Shown piece by piece: positions 34,410 to 42,833 of a DNA stretch of 64,000 bases (its first letter is position 1; each line of letters begins with the position of its first letter). The notes beneath the pieces are model-generated. The model was given only the letters and a program-made list of their open reading frames with translations. It had not been told where the DNA came from and did not search any database. Origin of the DNA: Lachnospiraceae bacterium. GTDB taxonomy: Bacteria; Bacillota; Clostridia; Lachnospirales; Lachnospiraceae. A program made the position numbers and the translations under genes. The stretch lies in NCBI GenBank assembly GCA_910575275.1, contig CAJTEE010000002.1, forward strand, positions 186,001 to 250,000, given 5' to 3'.

Positions 34410-35405
34410 ATGAAGACAGTGGATATGCACTGTGATACGATAACAGAGCTTTATGCGAGACGCCTGGATGGAGATGCCTGTAATATGCAGGCCAACAGCC
34501 TGCATGTGGATCTAGATAAGCTTTCACGCGGCGGCTGCATGGTGCAGAACTTTGCCGTATTTGCCCACCGGGACCGTCTGCGGGGAAAAATGTCGATGGC
34601 GGAGTATGCATTCCGGGTCGTCGATTTTTTCCTGACGGAGCTACGGCGGTATCCAAAGCAGGTTGGGATCGCCAAATGCTTTGCGGACATGGAGGAGAAT
34701 AAGAGAAACGGACGAATTTCTGCCATGCTGACCATGGAGGAAGGAGGAATCTGCGAGGGGAAGCTCGAATATCTGCGGATTTTTTATGAGCTCGGTGTAC
34801 GCATGTTTACCTTTACCTGGAATTTTCCGAACGAGCTGGCCTTTCCGAACCGTGTGGAGTTTGACGGGGCACATGCTGGATGCTTCGTGCCGGAGACAGA
34901 ACGGGGATTGACAAAGACAGGCTTTGCATTTCTTGAGGAGATGGAGCGGCTGGGAATCCTGGCCGATGTGTCGCACCTGGGCGATAAAGGAATTTTTGAT
35001 GTGATCGAACATGCAAAACGGCCGTTCGTTGCCAGTCATTCCAACGCGCGGGCCGTCTGCGCCCATTCGCGTAATCTGACTGATCCGATGATTCGGGGGA
35101 TCGCAGAGCATGGAGGCGTGATTGGTGTTAACTACTGCCCGGCATTTTTAAAGGACGGGGCAGACGGGGGAACGGTATCACTGGACGATGTAGTACACCA
35201 TATCCGGCATCTGATTCAGACTGGCGGAGAGGAGTGCGTGGGGCTCGGTTCCGATTTCGACGGGACCCGGCTGTCATTCGAGATGAAGGACGCCGGAGAT
35301 CTGCCGATTTTGGAAGAAAAGCTCCGTAAGGAGCGATTCACAGAAGAACAGATAGAACGAATTTTTTATAAAAATGTGATGCGTGTATACCGGGACGTGC
35401 TCTAG
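34410..35405 (+). CDS. Membrane dipeptidase (peptidase M19)
   Basis: The 331-residue enzyme is a zinc dipeptidase of the renal-dipeptidase family. Metal ligands are visible as VDMHCDTI (4-11), the bridging Glu in LTMEEGG, and the His pair in DVSHLGDKG and VASHSNARAV, with GLGSDFDG near the end. It hydrolyses dipeptides, in some members D-amino-acid dipeptides or beta-lactams. ATG start with GAGGAGAG upstream. It lies 55 bases after tag, perhaps on the same transcript. Confidence 0.92.
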   Translation: MKTVDMHCDTITELYARRLDGDACNMQANSLHVDLDKLSRGGCMVQNFAVFAHRDRLRGKMSMAEYAFRVVDFFLTELRRYPKQVGIAKCFADMEENKRNGRISAMLTMEEGGICEGKLEYLRIFYELGVRMFTFTWNFPNELAFPNRVEFDGAHAGCFVPETERGLTKTGFAFLEEMERLGILADVSHLGDKGIFDVIEHAKRPFVASHSNARAVCAHSRNLTDPMIRGIAEHGGVIGVNYCPAFLKDGADGGTVSLDDVVHHIRHLIQTGGEECVGLGSDFDGTRLSFEMKDAGDLPILEEKLRKERFTEEQIERIFYKNVMRVYRDVL

Positions 35406-35580
35406 AGCGCGTCTGAAAATTGCTTTCTGACAGTTGTGTGTCACAATTCGTAGGAGAGTTGGCCCAAATAAACGTGGCGTAGAGGACTACGTTAAGTGAA
35501 CTTGGGCCAAATATACCGCGAAATGGGGCGTGCAGAAGATAGGAATGAATTTTCAGATACGCTCCAAGCCGTACCCGGTT

Positions 35581-36132
35581 TTATTCGGGCCCCATCTCGG
35601 TGGGGTCTGCGGTATAGACTCCCTGCTCTGCCTTTTCTTGTAGTGTGGTGGCGGCCGCCTGCTTGCGGTACTGGGCGATAGCTTCGGCTATCTTCTGATG
35701 GATATAATCATCCTTGACGAGTTTCTGTTCTGCGTGGTCCAGATCGTCCAGATGAGAGACGAACAGGAAACGGCGGATTGCAAACAGGATCGCAACGGCA
35801 ATAATGCCGATCAGAGATTCCATGATTGGAAGATGCTCAATTACGATCTGCCTGGCGATTGCAAACAACAGCACTTCGACGACGGAGTCAAGGTCATGGC
35901 GGCAGAACATCTTTAAAAGTTCAGTGCCGATGACCAGCTCAAAACTTTTTTTGATAAAATCATTGAGCTCGAAGCCATTATCCAGATACAGGCTGTAGAG
36001 ATTGGCAGGGACATTTAAGAATGCGATCAAAAGAGCAATAATCAAGGTAACCGCGCAGGCGATTTCAAAATAGAGAGAGACTTTGAGAATGATATGCTGC
36101 GCCTTTTGGACACGGCGGATATAGTATTTCAT
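35581..36132 (-). CDS. PsiE-like integral membrane protein
   Basis: The 183-residue protein has four hydrophobic segments, beginning VSLYFEIACAVTLIIALLIAFL, with the loop GTELLKMFCRHDLDSVVEVLLFAIARQIVIE resembling the PsiE/transporter-associated family; the last 50 residues are soluble and helical. The role of PsiE proteins is unknown. ATG start near GAGG, with a strong promoter at 36183-36211. Confidence 0.6.
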   Translation of the reverse strand: MKYYIRRVQKAQHIILKVSLYFEIACAVTLIIALLIAFLNVPANLYSLYLDNGFELNDFIKKSFELVIGTELLKMFCRHDLDSVVEVLLFAIARQIVIEHLPIMESLIGIIAVAILFAIRRFLFVSHLDDLDHAEQKLVKDDYIHQKIAEAIAQYRKQAAATTLQEKAEQGVYTADPTEMGPE

Positions 36133-36182
36133 AAGGGACCTCCAGGAAGGAATTTTTCAGATTTGTACAGAAATCTTTTTTC

Positions 36183-36211
36183 ATTATACTGGAAAATCGT
36201 TGCTTGTGCAA
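36183..36211 (-). promoter_or_regulatory. Promoter of the PsiE-like gene
   Basis: On the minus strand TTGCAC (36211-36206), a 17-base spacer and a perfect TATAAT (36188-36183). Confidence 0.8.
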
Positions 36212-36364
36212 GCAATTCGTAGAAGAAAATACAGGAAATACAGCAGATTTGACAATGGAGGGGGAGATCCTCAGAGGCCAGGGTGGGCAAATGGAGTAGT
36301 GCAGTCAGTCTTCCCAGACATCACAAGCAGGAAAAATATACAAAAAAATGTAAGACTTTTATTT

Positions 36365-36393
36365 TTGCATTTTATGGCGGTTTATGATAAACT
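36365..36393 (+). promoter_or_regulatory. Promoter of the NlpC/P60 gene
   Basis: TTGCAT (36365-36370), a 17-base spacer and TAAACT (36388-36393), 41 bases before the chosen start. Confidence 0.5.
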
Positions 36394-36434
36394 GTGGTAT
36401 AGAAATTTTGTAAATATTTCATGGAGTGATCAGC

Positions 36435-38087
36435 ATGGCAGAAGATAAAAAAAAGGTCGATTACAAGCCCCCAATTCATAAAGCACAAAAGAACAGAAAA
36501 CGCCAGCTTTATGAACGGTTGGCGATCGGGGCCGCCGCCGCGGGTGTCTGCCTCCTGGCAGGATGCAGTATATTTTTTGCAGGAAAGGCGTTGAGAAACC
36601 GAGGGCAGGATGTATCTGCGGATTCGACTGTCCCAGCAAAAGAGGCGGCTGCCCAGGCCGAGGCTGAATCGGAGAGTGCACAGCTTGCGTCCTCGCTTGC
36701 GGCATCTGTGGAGGCGTCAGAGGCGGAGTCCAGGGAAGCCGAACGCCAGGCGGCGATTAACGAGGTGATTGACTCGTATGCGAAGCTCGGGATCGTGCAG
36801 GTCTCCGGCTATTTGAATATTAGAAAAGGTGCAGAGCAGCAGGCACAGGTGATCGGGAAGTTGCCAGGAAACAGTGCATGTGAGATTCTTGAGGAGCTGG
36901 AGGGATGGTATAAGATCCGTTCAGGCGGAATTGAGGGCTATGTGAGCTCACAGTATGTGCTGACCGGTGAGGAGGCTAAGACGGCGGCGAGAGACTATGT
37001 GACGGAACGTGCGGTGGTCACGGTAGGCAGCCTGAATATCCGTACGGAGCCATCCATGGATGCCGATATCGTTGGGAAATGCCTGGAGGGCGAGCGGTAT
37101 GAGATCGTGGACGAGACGGATGGCTGGTATCAGATCCCGGGCGGCTACATAGCGGCTGATTATGCAAACCGGCAGCTCTGCCTAAACGAGGCCAGAAAGC
37201 TTGATTTAAAGGCCATGGTGCTGACCTATTATGACAAGCCCGGCGTTTCCAATGTGACAAGCTATCTGAATATACGCGAAGGTGCGGGAGAAAAGGAAAA
37301 GGTAATCGCAAAGCTTCCGAGTTATGCGGGATGTGAGATTTTGGAGGAACTGGACGGTTGGTATAAGATCCGTTCCGGCAAGATCACGGGCTATGTAAAG
37401 AGCGATTACATTCTGACAGGTGACCAGGCCAGAGAGGCGGCTATGGAGCATGCACAGCTCATGGCGGTGGTGAGCACAGACCGCCTGAATGCGCGGACGG
37501 AGCCGAAGATGGATGCAAAGATCTGGACGCAGATCTCTAACAACGAACGCTACCAGGTCGTCTCGCAGCTAGACGGTTGGGTACAGATTGAGTTTGACGA
37601 GAGCAGCGATGATGAGGAGGGCGGCGGCGAGGCCACAACGGCGTTTGTGGCGTCGGAGTACGTGGAGGTACGCTATGCACTTTCGGAGGCAATCAAGTTC
37701 TCGCCGGCGGAGGAGAACGCGTCTTTACGCAGTCGGATCGTCAACTATGCAATGCAGTTTTTGGGAAATCCGTATGTCTGGGGTGGAACGAGCCTCACGC
37801 GGGGCGCCGACTGTTCAGGCTTTACGATGTCGGTCCTGAAAAATTTCGGAATTTCTCTGCCGCATTATTCTGGAGACCAGGCAAAACGCGGGAAACGGAT
37901 TAACTCGAGCCAGATGCGGCCGGGTGATTTGATTTTCTATGGCAACAGCAGTGGCCGGATCAATCATGTAGCTATGTATATCGGCAATGGCCAGATCATT
38001 CATGCGGCCAGCCGTAAAAGCGGAATCAAGATTTCAACCTGGAATTATCGGACACCGCTCCGAATCGTGGATGTGATCGGGGATTAA
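36435..38087 (+). CDS. SH3-domain NlpC/P60 peptidoglycan endopeptidase
   Basis: About 550 residues from ATG 36435 (GGAG eight bases upstream). A cytoplasmic Lys-rich stretch precedes a membrane segment or lipoprotein-like signal ending LLAGCSIFF (near 38-46). An Ala/Glu-rich linker follows, then four bacterial SH3 repeats (about 125-175, 190-240, 275-325 and 340-410; SYLNIRKGA and SLNIRTEPS type openings). The C-terminal NlpC/P60 domain (about 435-550) has catalytic Cys in GADCSGF, His in INHVAMYIG and the third residue in IIHAAS. It cuts stem peptides in the wall, as in growth or daughter-cell separation. Confidence 0.9.
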   Translation: MAEDKKKVDYKPPIHKAQKNRKRQLYERLAIGAAAAGVCLLAGCSIFFAGKALRNRGQDVSADSTVPAKEAAAQAEAESESAQLASSLAASVEASEAESREAERQAAINEVIDSYAKLGIVQVSGYLNIRKGAEQQAQVIGKLPGNSACEILEELEGWYKIRSGGIEGYVSSQYVLTGEEAKTAARDYVTERAVVTVGSLNIRTEPSMDADIVGKCLEGERYEIVDETDGWYQIPGGYIAADYANRQLCLNEARKLDLKAMVLTYYDKPGVSNVTSYLNIREGAGEKEKVIAKLPSYAGCEILEELDGWYKIRSGKITGYVKSDYILTGDQAREAAMEHAQLMAVVSTDRLNARTEPKMDAKIWTQISNNERYQVVSQLDGWVQIEFDESSDDEEGGGEATTAFVASEYVEVRYALSEAIKFSPAEENASLRSRIVNYAMQFLGNPYVWGGTSLTRGADCSGFTMSVLKNFGISLPHYSGDQAKRGKRINSSQMRPGDLIFYGNSSGRINHVAMYIGNGQIIHAASRKSGIKISTWNYRTPLRIVDVIGD

Positions 38088-38159
38088 GAGCGGCTTTCAC
38101 GAATAGAATCCTCCTTTCTCGTGCAGACTATAAAAAAATGCGTGAGAAAGGAGTTTTTT

Positions 38160-38933
38160 ATGGAAAATGCATTTTCGCCATGGTTCGGCTACGGGCCGGA
38201 GAATGTGGCAGAGGAGAACGGAGGCAGGTTTGGCCGTCAATCCCAGGGGCGTGATTCGCGCGGGAACAGTGCAAAGACGAAAGAGGAGGAGGAACGGATC
38301 AAAGAGAACGGGCAGCTTACGCTCGGTGGATCGAAGAAGGGAAAGATCCATCTTCTTTCCATCATTGGAGAGATCGAAGGGCATGAAAATCTTTCGGGCA
38401 GCACGAAGACGACGAAGTATGAACATATTCTCCCCAAACTCGCAGAGGTCGAGGATGATAAGGAGATTGAAGGCGTGCTGGTGCTAATCAATACGGTTGG
38501 CGGCGACGTGAGCTGCGGCCTGGCGCTGGCGGAAATGTTGGCATCGTTAAGTAAGCCTACAGTGTCGCTTGTCATCGGAGACAGCCATTCGATCGGCGTG
38601 CCGCTTGCGGTGGCGACGGATTATTCATTCATTGTCCCGACTGGAACGATGATGATCCATCCGGTCCGCATGAACGGCATGGTCATCGGCGCGGTGCAGA
38701 CATACGACTATTTTGAGATGATACAGAATCGGATTCTTAGCTTTGTATCGAGCCACAGCGGGATTACGTATGAGCATTTAAAGGAGCTGATGCATAATAC
38801 GAAGATGCTTACAAAGGATCTGGGGACGGTTCTGGTAGGCAAGGACGCGGTAAAGGAGAAGCTGATCAACGAAGTGGGCGGGATCAGGGAAGCACTCAGC
38901 AAACTGTATGAGATGGCTGATGCGAAAAAATGA
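38160..38933 (+). CDS. tepA: ClpP-like protease, TepA family
   Basis: About 257 residues from ATG 38160 with AAAGGAG upstream. An N-terminal charged tail of 65 residues precedes a ClpP/crotonase fold. VLINTVGGDVSCGLALAEML carries the oxyanion region, the nucleophile is probably the second Ser of DSHSIGVPLA, and the His is in TMMIHPV. TepA in Bacillus has been linked to protein export and to degradation of small spore proteins. It is monocistronic with a strong terminator. Confidence 0.8.
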   Translation: MENAFSPWFGYGPENVAEENGGRFGRQSQGRDSRGNSAKTKEEEERIKENGQLTLGGSKKGKIHLLSIIGEIEGHENLSGSTKTTKYEHILPKLAEVEDDKEIEGVLVLINTVGGDVSCGLALAEMLASLSKPTVSLVIGDSHSIGVPLAVATDYSFIVPTGTMMIHPVRMNGMVIGAVQTYDYFEMIQNRILSFVSSHSGITYEHLKELMHNTKMLTKDLGTVLVGKDAVKEKLINEVGGIREALSKLYEMADAKK

Positions 38934-38956
38934 GGATGGCAAGCAGTACAGAGAAA

Positions 38957-38995
38957 GGCTTTTAATGGGATCATCTGCCATTAAAAGCCTTTTTC
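38957..38995 (+). terminator. Terminator of tepA
   Basis: GGCTTTTAATGG (38957-38968) pairs perfectly with CCATTAAAAGCC (38978-38989), then TTTTTCTC. Confidence 0.9.
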
Positions 38996-39137
38996 TCATC
39001 CATGGTTTTGGCCGGGACAATGAATGAATAATCCGTCGCCACCGCGAGCGGCACACCGAAATATAAAGAAAATAAAAGATTATGATGTGGAAAAAGTGTG
39101 CTATACTATAAGAAACAGATTGGATAGGATGTGGGCA

Positions 39138-39425
39138 ATGAACGATAAAGTGTATGAATATGAATCTCTGATTTATAAAGCGGGCGAGACAGGCGGCGCT
39201 TATGTTATTTTTCCTTATGATATTAGGAAAGAGTTTGGGCGGGGTAGAGTGAAGGTACACGCCACGTTTGACGGGGAGCCGTATGATGGCAGCATTGTAA
39301 ATATGGGAGTAAAGAACTCTGACGGGAGCGTATGTGCTGTTATTGGCGTGCGTAAGGATATCCGTTTTCGTATAGGCAAGCAGCCAGGGGACAAAGTCCT
39401 GGTGACAGTCAGGGAACGGGAATAG
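39138..39425 (+). CDS. DUF1905 domain protein
   Basis: The 95-residue protein starts at ATG 39138 with AGGATG upstream; the longer frame from 39024 covers a promoter with an extended -10 (TGCTATACT at 39099-39107) and is rejected. The single domain reads GAYVIFPYDIRKEFG, VKVHATFDGEPYDGSI and GVRKDIRFRIGKQPGDKV, all conserved in DUF1905, a small beta-barrel of unknown role. It precedes the DUF1801 gene by 17 bases; these two families are often neighbours or fused. Confidence 0.8.
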   Translation: MNDKVYEYESLIYKAGETGGAYVIFPYDIRKEFGRGRVKVHATFDGEPYDGSIVNMGVKNSDGSVCAVIGVRKDIRFRIGKQPGDKVLVTVRERE

Positions 39426-39442
39426 AGAAGGAGGGATGAAAG

Positions 39443-39877
39443 ATGTGGACATGTCCGAAGTGCGGACGCACATTTAAGAAACAAGAGCAGAGTCATTACT
39501 GCGGTAAAGCGCCGGAAACGGTGGATGAATATATTATGGCACAGTCAGAAGATGTACAGCAATATTTGAAAGAGATAAGAGAGACACTTCGTATGGCGCT
39601 GCAGGAGGCGGAGGAGAGAATCTCATGGAGCATGCCGGCTTATTGGAATAAGCACACCATCATTCAGTTTGCCGGATTTAAAAAACATGCTGGTCTGTAT
39701 CCGGGGCCGGAGGCCGTTCAGAGGTTTTCCGAACGCTTGAAAGAATATAAGACCAGTAAGGGGGCCATACAGCTTCCATATAACAGACCGGTTCCGGTGG
39801 AATTGATCTCGGATATTGCCAGATGGTGTTTTGAGAAGGAGAACAGGACTTTGTCAAAGACCTGTAAAAGACGGTAG
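39443..39877 (+). CDS. DUF1801 (YdhG-like) protein with N-terminal zinc motif
   Basis: The 144-residue protein opens with CPKCGRTFKKQEQSHYC, a small CxxC...HxxC zinc motif, followed by the DUF1801 domain (about 28-135) with SWSMPAYWNK and FAGFKKHAGLYPG as conserved blocks. The domain resembles the frataxin-like YdhG fold. Function is not established. ATG with GAAGGAGGG upstream; co-transcribed with the DUF1905 gene. Confidence 0.8.
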   Translation: MWTCPKCGRTFKKQEQSHYCGKAPETVDEYIMAQSEDVQQYLKEIRETLRMALQEAEERISWSMPAYWNKHTIIQFAGFKKHAGLYPGPEAVQRFSERLKEYKTSKGAIQLPYNRPVPVELISDIARWCFEKENRTLSKTCKRR

Positions 39878-40057
39878 AAATCTGACGTTTTTTAACGCCT
39901 GGCGATGCAAAAAAGCCGAATTTTTGGAAAATTTCGGCAAAATTGCGGCAGAGCGTGTAACGAATTTGTAAAGAAATTTAATGAAATATCTATGGTATTA
40001 TAGGAAAGCAGTTGCTATAATGGTAAAAACAGATGAGGAAGGCGTTCGGGGGAGTTT

Positions 40058-40969
40058 TTGATGGAGAGAGAGGCAGTGATCCGGGTAAAAGACCTTTATA
40101 AAGTGTACCGGATGGGTGATACAAAAGTGTATGCGCTCAACGGTGTGGATTTTGAGATCTACCGCGGAGAATTCTGCGCTATAACAGGTCCCTCTGGCTC
40201 GGGAAAATCGACGCTCCTTAACATGTTGGCGGGACTTGAGCATCCGAGCAAGGGAGAGATCGTGATTGCCAAAAAGCACATCGAACGCCTGAATGAACGC
40301 CAGCTCGTCGCCTTCCGCAGGGAACGGGTCGGCTTTATTTTTCAGTCATATAATCTGATCGCGACGTTAAACGCGCTTGAAAACGTAGCGCTGCCTCTGT
40401 CGTTTCGGGGGATCGGCCGGACGGCCAGAAATAAGCAGGCAAGACAGTATTTAAAGCTTGTGGGCCTGGAACGGTTCATGAAGCACATGCCGAATCAGAT
40501 GTCCGGCGGCCAGCAGCAGCGCGTGGGGATTGCGAGGGCGCTTGCGGTCAGCCCGCAGATCATTTTTGCGGACGAGCCGACGGGAAACCTGGATTCAAAG
40601 ACGACGATGGAGATCCTGCGGCTCATGAAGAAGATCGTAAGAGAGCAGAACCAGACGCTTGTGATGGTAACGCATGACAACAATCTGGCGACGTATGCGG
40701 ACCGGATCTTTAAGATCATTGACGGGAAGATCGTACATATTGAGGAAGGCCATCAGGAGGTGGACCTTCTGGAGGCGGAGCAGGCGGCGGAGACCCGTGA
40801 GGAAACGGCAGAGGTGCCGGGACGGGAGACGTCTGACCAGAAGGCGGCGAAGAAAGAAACCGAGGAGCAGGAGTTTGCAGGCAAAAAAGCAGGGGCAGAA
40901 AATCTGACAGAACAGCAGACAGAAGATAAAAGGCAGGGGGATCAGGATGAAAAAGTGGGTGAAGACTAG
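40058..40969 (+). CDS. MacB/LolD-type ABC ATPase with acidic C-terminal tail
   Basis: The 303-residue protein has Walker A GPSGSGKST, signature MSGGQQQR and Walker B IIFADEPTGNLDS. Residues from about 235 onward are an extra Glu/Lys/Gln-rich tail of 65 residues absent from ordinary LolD-like ATPases. An ATG or slightly earlier start; GGGGGAG lies upstream. The stop lies inside the CARDB gene (23-base overlap), so the three genes are tightly coupled. Confidence 0.88.
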   Translation: MMEREAVIRVKDLYKVYRMGDTKVYALNGVDFEIYRGEFCAITGPSGSGKSTLLNMLAGLEHPSKGEIVIAKKHIERLNERQLVAFRRERVGFIFQSYNLIATLNALENVALPLSFRGIGRTARNKQARQYLKLVGLERFMKHMPNQMSGGQQQRVGIARALAVSPQIIFADEPTGNLDSKTTMEILRLMKKIVREQNQTLVMVTHDNNLATYADRIFKIIDGKIVHIEEGHQEVDLLEAEQAAETREETAEVPGRETSDQKAAKKETEEQEFAGKKAGAENLTEQQTEDKRQGDQDEKVGED

Positions 40970-42833
40970 CGTATTGTTTGTAATATCGGCGCTTCTTATT
41001 GCAGGTGCCATGCCGTCTGCGGCGTTTGCCGACGAGGCGGATGAAGATGTTTCGAAGATATATCACAGAGATACTGATAATAAAGAAGTGCGTATTGTTA
41101 TTGGAAAGACACCAACTGTAGCAGTGGGAAAAAGCACATCAATTTCTGTTTCTATAAAAAATACATCAGAGGTTAATTGGATCGAAACAGAGGTTTGGAT
41201 TGCCCCTGAAAATCTATATCGTGAATATTATGATGAAATTGAAGACGAAGATGGGGATATTGTTAAGACGATGAATGCAACATATCCGTTTGAAATCACG
41301 GATAGTTTAAACAGGCATTACAAAATGGGGCATATCAAAGCTGGGGAGAGAAAGACTGTTAATCTAAAGGTTAATATTAAAAAGAACTTGAAGGAAGGAT
41401 ATTATCCTGTCTTATTATATATATCTAAGCGTAGCAAAGATGATGATGGGAAGGATATGCTTGATGTGGATGCGGAGAAAACCGTCATGGTCTGGGCCGA
41501 AATAAAGGAGACCTCAACCAGCGAATCGAGCGAGGAGGGCACGGAGCCGGTGGGCTTTGTACTGGGAGAAAACCAGTCCACGCCGCAGGCCAACTACACG
41601 GATGTGATGAATTTTGCCGTCAATTTGCGAAATACGGGCTACAAGACGGCTTACGATGTCCGTGTAGAGATGGAGCTTTCGGAGGACACGACAAAGTTTC
41701 CGTTTGAGATCAATGACGGGAACTATGACCGATGGCCTGGCAATATCAATCCCGACCAGACCGTGGAGCTCGCCTACAGCATGGCGATCCGGGAAAAGGC
41801 CAAAACCGGCTACTATCCGATCAAATTCAAAATCCGTTACCGGGAGGAGGAGAACGGCAGCTTTGCCGCCCCCATCGAGGATACGTTTTATGTGCGGGTC
41901 TTCGGTGAGGATGAGGAGGATGAGCTCTCCGACGACGCGGGCGAGAATGAGAGGACAAAGGCGCGTATCATCGTGGACAGCTTTGAGACGGAGCCGGCCC
42001 GGATTCTGGCCGGTCAGGATTTTACGCTCAAGGTACGCATGAAAAACGCATCTGATACGATTTCAGCCAGCAATATCCTGTTTACCTTCGACCCGGAGAC
42101 CGTATCGGACAGCCCGGTTTTTACGACTGCAAACGGCTCGAATTCCGTGGTGGTCAACAGCCTTGCGCCGGGGGCCACACAGGTTCTGACGATGCATTTT
42201 ACCTCGAGCCCGAGCGCCGAGCAGCGTTCCTATACGATCACGATCAACGAGCAGTATGACAGCCCGGAGTTTAAAAACGCGAAGGAGAGTGTAAAGATTG
42301 CGGTTGCCCTTAGGCAGGAGGCAAGGCTGAATACCGGGACGATCGAGATCATGCCGGACTCCATCGAGGTCGGGAGCGAGTCAAATATCATGTTCCCGAT
42401 CAACAATACGGGAAAGGTGCTGCTTTATAATGTAACGGCGATCTTTGAGGGGGATTCGATTCAGAGAACCGAGGCATACGTCGGGAATATCAAGCCCGGA
42501 GAGACCGGAAACGTGGATACAATGGTGGCAGGAATCGCGCCGACCATGGATGACGGGAAGATCCGCCTGACGATCACCTATGAGGATGAGAATGGTGTGG
42601 TGACGCCGGTGGAGAAGGAGCTTCAGCTTTTTGTAACCGAACCGATGATCTTTGAGGAGGATTTTTTTGATCCCGGAATGGGTGATGAGGTAGAAACGGA
42701 AGTTTCCTTTTTTGAGAAATATAAGAAATATATGATCCCGGCGGGAGCAGCGGCGGCCGTGCTCTTAGTACTTCTCGTGGTGATCATCAAACGCAGGAAG
42801 AAGAAAGCGGGAATGGAAGATGAGATTCTTTGA
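40947..42833 (+). CDS. CARDB/COG1361-type extracytoplasmic protein with C-terminal anchor
   Basis: The 628-residue protein has a signal peptide (VLFVISALLIAGAMPSAAFA) and four or five immunoglobulin-like repeats with phrases such as VNLKVNIKKNLKEGYYPV, VELAYSMAIREKAKTGYYPI in part and VLTMHFTSSPSAEQRSY. A C-terminal membrane segment (MIPAGAAAAVLLVLLVVII) with a basic tail follows. It lies between ATPase and permease genes and overlaps both, so it replaces the HlyD-type adaptor in this exporter. Bases of about 41065-41500 are distinctly AT-richer than the rest of the gene, with an intact frame. Confidence 0.8.
   Translation: MKKWVKTSVLFVISALLIAGAMPSAAFADEADEDVSKIYHRDTDNKEVRIVIGKTPTVAVGKSTSISVSIKNTSEVNWIETEVWIAPENLYREYYDEIEDEDGDIVKTMNATYPFEITDSLNRHYKMGHIKAGERKTVNLKVNIKKNLKEGYYPVLLYISKRSKDDDGKDMLDVDAEKTVMVWAEIKETSTSESSEEGTEPVGFVLGENQSTPQANYTDVMNFAVNLRNTGYKTAYDVRVEMELSEDTTKFPFEINDGNYDRWPGNINPDQTVELAYSMAIREKAKTGYYPIKFKIRYREEENGSFAAPIEDTFYVRVFGEDEEDELSDDAGENERTKARIIVDSFETEPARILAGQDFTLKVRMKNASDTISASNILFTFDPETVSDSPVFTTANGSNSVVVNSLAPGATQVLTMHFTSSPSAEQRSYTITINEQYDSPEFKNAKESVKIAVALRQEARLNTGTIEIMPDSIEVGSESNIMFPINNTGKVLLYNVTAIFEGDSIQRTEAYVGNIKPGETGNVDTMVAGIAPTMDDGKIRLTITYEDENGVVTPVEKELQLFVTEPMIFEEDFFDPGMGDEVETEVSFFEKYKKYMIPAGAAAAVLLVLLVVIIKRRKKKAGMEDEIL

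Noticed and set aside
35406-35580. Pair of TTGGCCCAA / TTGGGCCAA motifs as a possible mobile-element end
   Set aside because: The motifs are short, self-complementary and lack a flanking duplication; I see no gene or further copy.
41065-41500. Insertion sequence within the CARDB gene
   Set aside because: The frame stays open and continues the immunoglobulin-like repeat pattern; there are no inverted ends or target duplication.
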